64,000 bases of DNA. Source: Misgurnus anguillicaudatus. Its lineage: Eukaryota; Chordata; Actinopteri; Cypriniformes; Cobitidae. A program made the translations under genes and the position numbers. Of the stretch, positions 23,917-35,849 are shown piece by piece. Below the pieces are notes generated by a model, which worked only from the letters and a program-made list of their open reading frames with translations, did not search any database and had not been told where the DNA came from. The stretch is taken from the NCBI RefSeq assembly GCF_027580225.2, contig NC_073356.2, forward strand, positions 12,989,001 through 13,053,000, read 5' to 3'. Each line of letters begins with the position of its first letter. Positions within the stretch are counted from its first letter, which is position 1.

Positions 23917-24512
23917 GTAAATGCTCGGGCATGCTGGGAAATCAGTTTTACGTTGACGTTATTTATGTTAGTAAATAAGTTTATGAAATATAAAGAGAGG
24001 CTTAGGGACTCGTATCATACTTTTTATTATACTGTTCATGGTAGCCAAGGTGGTCTGCTTTTCACCCTCTCTGATCCATAAAATTAAATTGGCAGTTTTT
24101 CCTCTTAGGACTTCTATACGTTTGGCAAACTTTCCTCGAATGGATTACCTGCCAAACAGAATAAAAACCTTTTCTTCTGGTGTTTAGGAACAAATTGTGT
24201 CCTTATTACAGTACCGCACTGTTACTGGAGTCTCTGTCTGAATACCAAATAGATGTTGTTGACCTGTAAATGTGGATGTGTCAATGTATTCAGCTTTCTG
24301 AGGTCAAAATGATGTATTTTTGCACAAAAGTTTGCTTAGATGGTAGAGCATTGCATTTATAACGCAAAAGGTCATTGGATTGATTTGATAAATGCACCAT
24401 GGATAAATGCAGTAAAATCAGATTTTTCATGATACAACCCTTTAAAAAGCTTTAAACACATTGTAGATAAACGTGCTGAATTATTATCTGAATCACTTTA
24501 TTGTTCTTCTAG
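23917..24512 (+). other. gabbr1 intron (0.6 kb)
   Basis: AT-rich. At 24335-24412 it contains a tRNA-like SINE head (ATGGTAGAGCATTGC, AACGCAAAAGGTC), followed by a short piece of the TTTAAAGGGG-type MITE (about 24415-24452). Nothing coding was seen. Confidence 0.7.
24335..24412 (+). mobile_element. Decayed tRNA-derived SINE head
   Basis: TAGATGGTAGAGCATTGC followed by AACGCAAAAGGTCATTGG matches the tRNA-like promoter region of the SINE at 15433-15563. The tail is missing. It is not a functional tRNA gene. Confidence 0.6.
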
Positions 24513-24629
24513 TTTCGTTTGTGGCTGCTTGGACTCGGTTTCAGTTTGGCTTACGGCAGCATGTTTACAAAGATATGGTGGGTCCACACTGTGTTCACGA
24601 AGAAGGATGAAAAGAAAGACAAGAGGAAA
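24513..24629 (+). CDS. gabbr1: gabbr1 exon: TM3
   Basis: Encodes [20 protein letters not shown], the third transmembrane helix, then [19 protein letters not shown], the strongly basic second intracellular loop. It is exactly 39 codons with both ends in phase 0. The acceptor is TTCTTCTAG and the donor GGAAA|GTAAGT. It is one of the most conserved stretches of the family here; only the Lys-rich loop varies. Confidence 0.95.
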
Positions 24630-25661
24630 GTAAGTAAAGAAGATTGCTACATATATATGAGGTTAATTAAATGATCTGTACCTCTAAACCCCTCGTATGA
24701 ATAAACTCTACCGACTTGCTGTCAAGGGGCCAGTACACTTTCAGAATGATCAATATATCATAGCGCATTTATTATTCTCTACAACACATACATTTTGTAA
24801 AATTCTCCGTTATCATCTTTGTATCTACATCTCGCTTGCTTCCCCACCTCATCTTGCTTTCCACCCGTCTCTCCGTCTGACCTCATAAAGATGGGTTTCC
24901 CGTTGTCCTTGAGCATCCTCAAACAGCACATTTATCATCCAGCCCGATTCATTGAGCTCTCCGCACAACATCGTGAGTCGGCAGTCACTCCATCACGTCA
25001 GGACCTGTCTGGCATCACACAAACACACTGTCAAAAACAACCATAACAACTAGACAAAGATTTGGCCGCAATAAGAGGATAAGTAGATAATTCCTATTAT
25101 TGCGTATTCATGAACGTTAGTCTAGTGGTGGTGTTGTCATATGCAAGCGGTGTGTAACGTTCTCTCTCTGTCTTTATTTACAAAAAAGATATTTTAATGT
25201 TGAAAGAATATTTGATGCGCAACGGGGCGGCGAATTTGCGGCTTTGTCTTTTTCAAATTTTATGCATGCGATGGCGCGTCGATGTCTTTTTGAAATGAAA
25301 ATCAAAAGCGATCACAAACCGAGCTTCAGTTGATTTGTTGTTGTTTGAAGTGGGATCTTCAAAGACAACGTCAGGAATACAAAAGGGAAATAGGGGAATT
25401 CAAAAAGGTTTTGTTATTTATTCCAGAGTAAAAGATGGAAAGATTTGGGACAAACTAACGCTGGAGGAATTTATGCTGGAAAACCATCAACCTCAAAAAA
25501 CATGTGAACTATAGCATGCTGTCAATTATTACTTTTTTTTTAATAGTTTATATAATTTATTTTCAAAAACAAACATATTTAGTTAATTTGCATTTAATTT
25601 TATGGGGCAAGAACTGGAATACATTTTACTCCAACCATTATTAAGCCCATAACATCAAATT

Positions 25662-25820
25662 TAAAGGGATAGTTCAACCAAAAAATTCTTTACTTGAACA
25701 CAAAAAGAGATATTTTGATAAATGATGGTCAACACACATTTGGTACCCATTGTCTTCCATAGTATTTGTTTTTCCTACTTTGGAAGTGTCTAGTGTGAAT
25801 CAATACCTGGTCGGTTATTG
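25662..25820. mobile_element. Left end of a dispersed AAAGGGATAGTTCA element
   Basis: TTTAAAGGGATAGTTCAACC followed by GGTACCCATTGTCTTCCATA and TTTGTTTTTCCTACTTTGG is the left half of a very common teleost non-autonomous element. The matching right half (catgaggg...TGTGAACTATTCCTTTAA) is at about 30770-30907. Confidence 0.7.
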
Positions 25821-26070
25821 TTTTTTGTGCATTTATAGCTTGTAGTCTATCTAAAGTCATTCCTTAGAAGCATCTTCTGTGTTTCAGTTTTGTTTGATAA
25901 AGATCGACACACAACCATCACATATACAGTATGACATCCTTTCTTCAGGTGAATGCAAAGATTTTTTTGTGTCATTATTTAGGACTACCATTAAAGTAAT
26001 CCAGATGACTCCAATATGTAAACTATTTGAAATCTGGAATTTGAGGGTGCAAATAAAATCGAAATATTAA

Positions 26071-29033
26071 CCCTTATGTGTTGTTAGCGCCATTTTTGGG
26101 GGGGTTTTTTGTCTTAATTTGGTCAACTTCCAACCCTAACCCTAACTTTCAGCAAATTGAAAGATTTTTGTTATATTGACACATATTTTAAGAAAATGCT
26201 TTGATTTTTTTTTTAAACTCAACAATATACCATGGGCAAATTCACTACCCTTTCGTGTTGTTGTTAGTGGCCAAAAAATGCCACTAAATTAAACTGTGGT
26301 AAAAATGTATCAGATTAATATTTTTTTCAAAAATGTTTTGCATAAATCTGTCACTTAACCTCAGTACTGATCAAAACTACCAAATGTTTACAAAAATTCC
26401 ATGATTATAACTCTTTTTTTATTGCCAAGTTCATAAGTAGTGTCACTGATTTGGGGGAAAACACACAAAATGACCAATTTTTTATATAAATAGTGATTGT
26501 GGGCTGGATTTTTTAAACGTTTTTCACAGTCTTGGGCATGCAAAGATGAGAAAAAACATTGGCTTCGATGCATTTTTATTTTTTGTGCAGCATCTAATTT
26601 TATTTTTTTCTCCCTCTGTCGTTTTTGCCCCATTGACTTCCATTATAACAACATTTTTTGGTTGCAGAGCCATAACACCTTATTATCATGCATTCTTGAT
26701 TGTTGGTGGTTTAGCCTTTTGCTAAAAGATAAAATTTGTCATTTTTACAGTTGATCACCATGTGACACCATTAACCCTTTAGTAGGCATGTACAAAAAAC
26801 AGAGCTTAATTTCTGGCTTGTACATTTAAAGTTGTCCAAATTAAGTCATTAGCAACTGCATCCACTCACAAAAAGAAAGTTTTTAAATATTTATGTTAGT
26901 AAATTTACAAAATATCTTCATGGAACATACAGTACATAATATCCTAATGATATAAAAACATAAAAATTGATTTTGATCCGTGCAGCACTTTGGCGGGCAA
27001 AAAAGTGGGACAAAATGGCAGATTACATTGGAATATCCATAGAAGCGCTGCACAAGCAGGTCAAATCTCCTAATATCTTAAGCCGCGAGTATTTAGATCA
27101 CATGTCAGCATAAGAAAAACAAACGCTGCGTCCGAAATCGCCTACTACCATACTATATAGTATGCAAAAAGCACTACTTTGCCTACTATATAGTATGGAA
27201 GTAGGCGATTTCGGACGCAGCGAAAGATTTCAACACAAGCTGTAAGTTTTGGGTATTTACGATTATACAAAGCACCCGATTCCATATTTTATAGTCACTA
27301 AAAACTGTCAGATAATGCCAGACCTCCAATTTGGCTATGTTAACATGCATTTCGTGGAAAACTCCTCACTTTATACTCCCGCCAGGGTTATATTATTATT
27401 ATTGTTGTATTATCATATTGTATTGTATTATAATATATTAAATCATCTTAATTAAAAGCAATAAAGCTCAGTCTGAGCAAAAGTTTATTACTCTTAGTAC
27501 ACAACAAATGATCTAATAAAAGTGCAAAAGAATTTGCAAACTGCAGTTTTATTTCACATCAATTTAGCATTTGCGCATGACAGCTCTTTTTAGCTAACAG
27601 CAAAAACATCCAGGTAAGAAAATTACACAAAGATATGATTTATGGCTAAAATACAATGATTCATATATCCAGTGAGGTTACCTTTGAACTGGATGAAGTG
27701 TTGGTCATTGTAAATTCGTGTGTATATTGAGGGCTTTCATTGTTTCCCTTTATTGGTAAAGGGGCACATACGTTTATGACACAATATTCACAAATTCCTC
27801 TTGTCTGGGTTTTGTCTCTGACAGCATTTTGTTGGAGCGTAGCCTAGGATTGTCTCCTCGTCAGTTTGTTAATTTTATAGCACAACAACTATTCAGTATT
27901 TTAATACTAAACAAAAAAAAATCACAAAAATAGCAGATAGCACTCTCTTGCCCGTCATGGGGGCTTTTCCCTAAGTGCGTGACGACGACTGATCTATATA
28001 AATGATCATTGTTGGGGGAAACCAAGGGTTAAATTGGGATTTGTTATGTGGGGGGCTCTGTGGGGAGAGGGGGTTCAAGGGGTAACATGTTTAATACTGA
28101 TGACAGAAAAGCCACTTGTGTGTTTCAATGACATACTAGACTTCTGATGGGATTTCATAAGTTTTAGCTTTGAAACTGTGCCAGAGGTTGACCCAAAATA
28201 TTTAAAAAAGAGCATCTGAACTTTTAATGATTTATGAGTCTGACACACTACAGTATATGCATTTGTTCTGAGTGAGACATGGGGCTGCGTACTGAGCACG
28301 TGGTGACAAAAATGATTGACGCGTCGTGTATAACTTTATGTACAAGCCAGAAATTAAGCTTTGTTTTTTGCAAAGGCCTACTAAAGGGTTAATGGTGCCA
28401 CATGGTGATCAACTGTAAAAATGACAAATTTTACCTCTTTGCAAAAGGAAATACTACCAACAATCAAAAATGCATGAAAATAAGGTGTAATGGTTTGGCA
28501 ATAAAAAAATTTAGTTATAATGGAAGTCAATGGGGCAAAAACGGCCACGAACCATAAATGAGGGAGAAAAAAATAAAATCAGATGCTGCACAAAAACTAA
28601 AAATGCATCAAAGCCAATGTTTTTATTAATCTTTTACATGTCCAAGACTGAAAATGGTAAAAAAATCCCTTTTTATATAAAAAATCAGTCATTTTGTGTG
28701 TTTTCCCACAAATCAGTGACACCACTTATACACTTGGCAATTAAAGAGTTAAAATCATGGAATTTTTGTAAAGATTTTGATCAGTACTGAGGTTGATTAA
28801 CAGATTTATGCAAAGATATTGAAAAAAAATTAATCTGATACATTTTTACAGCAGTTTAATTTAGTGGCCTTTTTGGTCACTATTACTAATTTGGTCACTA
28901 ATTTCAAAGCATTTTCTTTAAATATGTGTTAATATAAGATTTGTCACCAAAAATCATTCCATTTGCTGAAAAGCAGAGGAAGTTGTGGCCAAATTGAGAC
29001 TAAAAAAAAAATGCCCCAAACAAAACATAAGGG
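26071..29033. mobile_element. 3-kb foldback element flanked by TTAA
   Basis: Flanked by TTAA at 26067-26070 and 29034-29037. The termini CCCTTATGTGTTGTT and AACAAAACATAAGGG-type ends are inverted. Arms of about 700-760 bp (26071-26829 and 28335-29033) are inverted copies of each other and explain the two similar frames that begin MGQKR on opposite strands. A second TTAACCCTTTAGTAGG motif marks the inner border of the arms at 26771 and 28394. A 97-bp palindrome sits in the 1.5-kb centre. No transposase is recognisable. Confidence 0.8.
27125..27221. mobile_element. 97-bp palindromic micro-MITE
   Basis: GCTGCGTCCGAAATCGCCTA on the left is mirrored exactly at the right end; a second inverted pair (CATACTATATAGTATG) lies inside. 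The interior folds back almost completely. A diverged relative (GGCTGCATCCGAAAAC ... GTTTCGGACAC) is near 49507-49620. Confidence 0.85.
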
Positions 29034-29870
29034 TTAAATTAATAGGACGTTAAATTAATAGGACAATTTTAATGATTAAACAGTACTTTACCAGTCTTTA
29101 TTTTTATATCTGAAGTCCCTGTACATTATTACAATGCAAACGTAGCATGTACATAGTAATTTAAAGTTGTACATTTTGCTTTTTAAACAGTAAGTTACTG
29201 TACATTTATCTTCATTACAGTATCAGATCAGCAGACAGAAAGCAGCATATGTATTATTAATCACAATCTAAATAAATAATCATGCTTTAAGTACTGCATG
29301 TGCATGCAACAATTTGCTGGTTTTGCAATTATGTTATGTTATATTGTTTTTGTTTGTACAGTAAAATGCGTTAACGGTTTTAATGGCATGTATTTTGAAA
29401 CAGTTAAGATAACGTTTTAAACTGGGGTTAAACTAACATTTGATGCAGCAATATAAAATCCACTTTCCACTTTCGATGCTGCTGTACTTATAAAATGCCA
29501 TGGAGTATAATTCTTCTTTACTTCACAACTTATTCAGAGAAATAATAACGCTGACTGTGTATGTTCTTAATGTCATAAAACTTTATTTACACCTGTGTCA
29601 TTACAACAGCATGCAGCAGACTAACTCACCTTAACGGTTTTTTATAAATCCCTTCTCCTGCCTGATTAAAACATAAACATTGCAAATAACATCAAGTAGC
29701 AATTAATTTACGTACACATATCCTAAAAAATGTATCTTGTGTTACTGATACGCTGTAAACCGGGTGAATTTAGATCATGATTTGGGCAGAGAAAGATGGC
29801 TGCTCGAGCTCTGAATTGGCTTCACTTCTCGCTGTCACGTTAAGCATCTATACGCAATCCAGTTTATAAA

Positions 29871-30640
29871 CAGTGAGGAAAATAAGTATTTGAACACACT
29901 GCTATTTTGCAAGTTCTCACACTTAGAAATCATGGAGGGTTCTATAATTGTCATCGTAGCTGCATGTCCACTGTGAGAGACAATCTAAAAAAAATCCAGA
30001 AAATCACAATGTATAATTTTTTAACTATTTACTTGTATGATCCAGCTGCAAATAAGTATTTGAACACTTGAGAAAGTCAATATTAATATTTGGTTCAGTA
30101 GCTTTTGTTTGCAATTACAGAGGTCAAACGTTTCCTGTAGTTTTTCACCAGGTTTGCACACACTGCAGGAGAGATTTTGGCCCACTCCTCCACACAGATC
30201 TTCTCTAGATCAGTCAGGTTTCTGGCCTGTCGCTGAGAAACACAGAGTTTGAGCTCCCTTCAAAGATTCTCTTTTGGGTTTAGGTCTGGAGACTGGCTAG
30301 GCCACACCAGAACCTTGATATGCTTCTTACAGATCCACTCCTTGGTTATCCTGGCTGTGTTCTTCGGGTCATTGTCATGTTGGAAGACCCAGCCTCGACC
30401 CATCTTCAATGCTCTAACTGAGGGAAGGAGGTTTTCCCCAAAAATATTGCAATACATGGCCCCGGTCATCCTCTCCTTAATACAGTGCAGTCGCCCTGTC
30501 CCATGTGCAGAAAAACACCCCCCCCCCCCCCCATAGCATGATGCTACCACCCCCATGCTTCACAGTAGGGATGGTGTTCTTGGGATGGTACTCATCATTC
30601 TTCTTCCTCCAAACACGTTTAGTGAAATTATGACCAAAAA
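29871..30640 (-). mobile_element. 5'-truncated Tc1-like transposon
   Basis: One terminus (CAGTGAGGAAAATAAGTATT, with the AATAAGTATTTGAACAC block repeated at about 30050) and the C-terminal half of a transposase on the bottom strand are present. Homology stops near 30640 without a second terminus, so the copy lost its transposase start and one end. Confidence 0.85.
30260..30556 (-). pseudogene. Tc1-like transposase C-terminal fragment
   Basis: The bottom-strand frame reads [18 protein letters not shown], then [20 protein letters not shown] with the second catalytic Asp in QHDND, then [14 protein letters not shown] with the terminal acidic residue. The family usually has NPIEN where this copy has NPKEN. 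A run of about 17 C on the + strand (30518-30534) has expanded and distorted the Gly-rich segment. No N-terminal DNA-binding region remains. Confidence 0.85.
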
Positions 30641-30769
30641 CAGCCTTTAGGTTAAATTAACAAACAAAATGTTTTATATTTCATGTATATCATTTTATAT
30701 GATAATAATTTTATATATTAATTTGACCCAACAATGGGTTGAAACAACCCAGCATTTTTAGACTGTGGC

Positions 30770-30907
30770 AAGAACTTCCAATCTCAATGGTTTTTGTGTA
30801 TCTAGTGACAAGACACGATGATACAATGAGATCTGAAGTCTGGGATGGCATGAGGGTGTCTAAATTATGAGACCATTTTTATTTTTGTGTGAACTATTCC
30901 TTTAAGT
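30770..30907. mobile_element. Right end of the AAAGGGATAGTTCA element
   Basis: GGCATGAGGGTGTCTAAATT ... TTTTTGTGTGAACTATTCC ending CTTTAA at about 30904. It is inverted relative to the end at 25662. Confidence 0.6.
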
Positions 30908-31452
30908 GAATCGATGAATGTGCTCCAGCCAAATTTTTTAAAAGAAATCTTTGGTTTTTATTAACTAGGTCATCAGGATGTCATATATACACTGTCTATG
31001 ACCCGGAACATTCCTCGCATTTAGACTATGAGAGAATTCGAATTCATCCTCACCGTTATAAAGGTCTTTGAGTTTTACAAGCTTGCAAAGTGAAGATTAA
31101 CAATGCGAGTCACTAAGAACATAAATGCTTTTTATGGTGCTTTTTAAATAAATACGTTTTATGTCCACAAACACTATCCCGACTCCAAAAGGAAAAAAAA
31201 ACTAAACAAAGGAGTATTGATTTTACTGCAGTGTAATGGTCTCGAGCGAAATCCATTAAAGACACTTTCCTTACATAACCCATAAAAACATGCATTGTGT
31301 AGCAGATTGAATTGGCATTCCAATAATGCGCCATTGTTTTCTCTTTAAGCTCTCTGCACTTACACTCTTTATGATGTTGTAAATCACCTCATGAGCTTTT
31401 TCATTCACTGTCCTGGATGAAAAGTTGATTTGTTGGTCTTCTCATATCTCAG

Positions 31453-31563
31453 CAACACCTGGAGCCCTGGAAGCTGTATGCCACCGTCGGGGTCCTGCTG
31501 GTTATTGACGTCCTGTCCCTCATGATTTGGCAGATTGTGGATCCCCTGTACATCACGGTGGAG
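31453..31563 (+). CDS. gabbr1: gabbr1 exon: TM4
   Basis: Encodes [20 protein letters not shown], the fourth transmembrane helix, then [15 protein letters not shown] at the start of the second extracellular loop. It is 37 codons, phase 0 at both ends. The acceptor is CATATCTCAG and the donor GGAG|GTACGG. The first two residues (Gln-His) replace what is usually a single residue before LEPW in mammalian GABBR1; this is one residue of local length variation, not a frameshift. Confidence 0.95.
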
Positions 31564-31723
31564 GTACGGCAACGCCTATGGGTTCAAGATTTAGTTTTTG
31601 TGACTGCTGGATTTATTGTTTTGGCTGCGGGATACATATGAAGAAAACATTGTATTAACTACAGCTCCCTTTTTCTTTTCTGTCCCCCGCCTGTTGTCTT
31701 TCTTTTATTATTTATCTGAGCAG

Positions 31724-31817
31724 AAGTTCACTAAAGAAGCGCCTAAAGGGGACGTGGATCAGTTGATTGAACCGTTGCTGCAGCACTGCAGTTCAGAGAA
31801 GATGAACACATGGCTCG
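31724..31817 (+). CDS. gabbr1: gabbr1 exon: second extracellular loop
   Basis: Encodes [20 protein letters not shown], an acidic extracellular loop, then [12 protein letters not shown]. The Cys in [10 protein letters not shown] is the conserved second-loop Cys that pairs with the TM3-entry Cys of exon 23784-23916. Only 160 nt separate it from the preceding exon. The acceptor is ATCTGAGCAG and the donor GGCTCG|GTAAGG. It ends with 1 nt of the Gly codon. Confidence 0.95.
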
Positions 31818-31827
31818 GTAAGGACTG

Positions 31828-34800
31828 ATCTGGGTTTGACACTGGTTTTGTTCACACTGCACCTAATTCAGATTAATTGTGACCCAGTCCATGAAAACCC
31901 AGCTTAAGTCATTTTTTGGGGGATTTATTATGTGTTTTCTACATAAAATCATTTTGCATAATAATTTTTTCAGATGGTTTGGTTCATACAAACATGAGTT
32001 GCTATAAAAATTATAATCTGGTTTGACTCTGGTTTTGTTCACACTGCACCCAATTCTAATTTGCTTTTCCAATTCACACTATTATTTCCTGAGCAATGAA
32101 AGTAGTATTGGTTCAGGTGGTTTAGTTCATACCAACATCAGTTGCTGTAGTAACTATAATCTGGTTTGACACTGGTTTTGTTTACACTGCACCAAATTCA
32201 GATTCATTGTCCGTGAAAACCCAACTAAAGTCATTTTTTTGGGATTTATTATGTGTTTTCTACATAAAATCATCTTGCATAATATTTTTTTCAGATGGTT
32301 TGGTTCATACACACGTGTTGCTATAAAAATTATAATCTGGTTTGACTCTGGTTTTGTTCACACTGCACCCAATTCTAATTTGCTTTTCCAATTCACACTA
32401 TTATTTCTGTAGCAATGAAACTAGTATTGGTTAAGGTGGTTTAGTTCATAACAACATCAGTTGCTATAGAAACTATAATCCGGTTTGACTCTGGTTTTGT
32501 TCACACTGCACCCAATTCTAATTTGATTTTCCAATTCACACTATTATTTTCGGAGCAATGAAACTAGTATTGGTTCAGGTGGTTTAGTTCATACCAACAT
32601 CAGTTGCTGTAGTAAATATAATCTGGTTTGACACTGGCTTTGTTTACACTGCACCTAATTCAGATTAATTGTGACTCAGTCCATAAAAACCCAACTGAAG
32701 TAATTTTTTGGGGGATTTATTTTGTGTTTTCTACATAAAATCATCTTGCATAATAATTTTTTCAGATGGTTTGGTTCATACAAACATGAGTTGCTATAGT
32801 AACTATAATCTGGTTTGACTCTGGTTTTGTTCACACTGCACCCAATTCTAATTAGCTTTTCCAATTCACACTATTATTTTCGGAGCAGTGAAACTAGTAT
32901 TGGTTCAGGTGGTTTAGTTCTTACCAACATCAGTTGCTGTAGTAAATATAATCTGGTTTGACACTGGCTTTGTTTACACTGCACCTAATTCAGATTAATT
33001 GTGACTCAGTCCATAAAAACCCAACTGAAGTAATTTTTGTGGGGATTTATTTTGTGTTTTCTACATAAAATCATCTTGCATAATAATTTTTTCAGATGGT
33101 TTAGTTCATACCAACATCAGTTGCTGTAGTAACTATAATCTGGTTCGACACTGGTTTTGTTTACACTGCACCCAATCAGATTCATTGTCCGTGAATACCC
33201 AACTAAAGTCATTTTTTGGGATTTATTATGTGTTTTCTACATAAAATCATTGTGCATAATATTTTTTCAGATGGTTTGGTTCATACACACATGTTGCTAT
33301 AAAAATTATAATCTGGTTTGACTCTGGTTTTGTTCACACTGCACCCAATTCTAATTTGATTTTCCAATTCACACTATTATTTCCGGAGCAATGAAACTAG
33401 TATTGGTTCAGGTGGTTTAGTTCATACCAACATCAGTTGCCAGTAATACTCAGAAATACTGTAATTTCTACAGAAATTTTTTACAGTGTAGTATTGGTTC
33501 AGGTGGTTTAGCTCATAACAACATAAATTTCTATAGAAACTATAATCTGGTTTGACTCTGGTTTTGTTCACACTGCACCCAATTCTAATTTGATTTTCCA
33601 ATCCACACTATTATTTAATGAGTAATAAAACTAGTTTTGGTTCAGGGGGTTTAGTTAATTTCAACATTAGTTGCTATTAGGGATGTCGATTAAGCAATTT
33701 CCCATATTCGATGATCGTTTAAATTAACGATCAATCAATCGAATAATCGTTAACAGTAATCGTGCAATAAGCCTTTACTGCAGTGGCATATAGCCAATGA
33801 CATAAAAGTGCGTAGAAACCCAAGCTTCCTCACGCGAATTAAAATAATTTATTTTGTCTAAATAACATGATAATGGGATTGTATAATGAGTCAATATAGT
33901 TGGGTTTTTTATAAAAATCATTAATTTAAACTTATCTCGTAATAAAATGTAATGATCAATAGACACAGTGTATAACTGTGGGCAGCCTCCTATGGGCACT
34001 CTGCACAGTCGCATGAAATCCATGACATGTCAAAATAAACGTTTCATTATCATCAAGTGTTATTTTGTAATTTGTTCACCTCACTTTCTTATTCTTTGAT
34101 ACACCGTTTTTTGTAATTATATCCAAGAAGCACACAAAGGGCAATTATCCCATTGTCACTTCAGCTTAGACCTGCGGCGTACTTTCAGCAAAGATGCTTA
34201 TATTATGAAGATGGCAACCTTCCATTAGAAAACTCGCAGCAGTCAACTTGGCTAGTGTGCAGCGCCTCAGCCAGTCAATAATGATGATCAGTGATATCTC
34301 TTGCAGGCGTTCAGAGTGTCATGACAGACAATTTACATTTTACAGTTTCTTGCCAGAATTTAAGATTACATTTTAATCTGTTCATTAAAAACGGCTTCTG
34401 GTCTCGTTCCCTGTGTATAGCAGCGTTGCAATGCTAATCTTGCAGGCTTCCCTAAAGAGGGTCTTTGCTTTCAGTATCCTAACCGTATTTGCATTTTCTG
34501 TATCAGACCCTATCAGACATTTTATTAATTTGGCTGCCAGCCTCGTCTCGCATGACGTTAAAAAGCCCAGGTGTGTGTTTGGCTCGAGCATCATTGTGAT
34601 CATGGCTAGTTTAACTTCTCGCTTTATTTATTTTATCTGGCTGTATGTGTTTTGTGCACACACGTGCATGGTCTTGCTTATTCGACAATCGTTAAGTTTT
34701 ATCGATTTAATTCGATCAGAATAAGATCGATTTATTGTTAACATCCCTAGTTGCTATAGTAGCCTAACTATAATCTGGTTTGACTCTGGTTTTGTTCACA

Positions 34801-34915
34801 CTGCACCCAATTTTAATTTGATTTTCCAATCCACACTATTATTTCACGAGCAATGAAATTAGATGTGTTTGTTTGGATGATTTAGTTCATACCAGTTCAA
34901 TATCAGTTGCTAGGT
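31828..34915 (+). repeat. Tandem array of two alternating units
   Basis: Two unit types share the opening TTTGACTCTGGTTTTGTTCA or TTTGACACTGGTTTTGTT. Type A (about 185 bp) contains TTTTCTACATAAAATCAT and TTTTTTCAGATGGTTTGG; type B (about 145 bp) contains CCAATTCACACTATTATTT and CAATGAAACTAGTATTGG. Both close with AACTATAATCTGG. About ten units occur in the order A-B-A-B-B-A-B-A-A-B-B-B, interrupted by a MITE scrap at 33447-33490 and a hAT element at 33678-34749. The array begins about 10 bp after the donor of exon 31724-31817. Confidence 0.9.
33678..34749. mobile_element. Non-autonomous hAT element with exact 8-bp TSD
   Basis: The termini TAGGGATGTCGATTAA and TGTTAACATCCCTA are inverted, and both subterminal regions carry ATCGATT-type motifs. 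It is flanked by GTTGCTAT at 33670-33677 and again at 34750-34757: an exact 8-bp target-site duplication, the hAT signature. The 1,072-bp interior has only short frames and no recognisable transposase. It sits inside a type-B tandem unit. Confidence 0.9.
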
Positions 34916-35849
34916 AACTAGGCATTGCACGACTGCTTGCTTTTTTGACTAGCTTCCCAGAAAAGTAGTCAAGTAGTCAGTGTTTGTTTACCTTATGTAA
35001 ATGACTCACCATACGGCATGCAACATCAGCAGTCTTTGCCGCATTAACAGTTTGTAAGTGGAGAGATCATCCATAGAGCTGACATGATGTGGGTGAAGAG
35101 CAGATCTCTATCGTCAGATACATGTCTGCATTGTCATGAACAGTGCAATACCAGTCATTTTCAAGAATTTTCATGTACCGAATGAATTAAATCTCAGATG
35201 TCCACAGCACCAGCGCTGTTCATTTACAGTGTAACATGAATGCAAAACATTTCAATGTCACATCGGTTTAACTTTTGCATAATCCTAAAGGTATTTACAT
35301 ATTTTTGCATGCAAAATACAGTGGGATCTGTTTTGTATGGGCACCCTGTATATTGTTACCCTGCATTTTTGTTGACTATAGACCTAACAGGTCACCTAGT
35401 GCCAAAACTATGGACTAGTCCAGTATCTGGTGCACGTAATTACTATCAGTAAAAAGTTCATTTGTTGTAGTGTTAAACTCAATAGAGGCATCACAAAAAG
35501 CATATAAAAACACTACCGTATACTGTATTTATACATTCATATTTTGTTACTATATAGCCAATTTAATTTATTTCACTAATCTTATAGTGCAATACGACAA
35601 CTTTCTATTTTATTGCGCATAATGCTAACATGTATTTATGTATCCTTGTGGTCTTATTGTATTGTGTGTATAGTTGTACTTTTTAGCCTTTAGTTTATAA
35701 AACCTGTGTATAGATTTGTGCATTGGCACTTGTATGTTTGTGTTTTTAATAATGGCATCTGGAAATTGCTTCACCAGAATTTCACTGTTAATGTACAGTG
35801 GCAATATAGATCTTATTTTATCATACTTCATTACGTTGTATGTGGAATG

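Larger units (their letters stand above)
24630..31452 (+). other. gabbr1 intron (6.8 kb), mostly transposon
   Basis: Contains what look like the two ends of one dispersed element (25662 and 30907) pushed apart by a TTAA-flanked foldback (26071-29033) and a truncated Tc1 copy (29871-30640). 24650-25660 and 30910-31440 show no recognisable gene or repeat. Confidence 0.75.

Noticed and set aside
24335..24412. tRNA gene
   Set aside because: The tRNA-like boxes belong to a SINE head; no acceptor stem or complete cloverleaf can be drawn.
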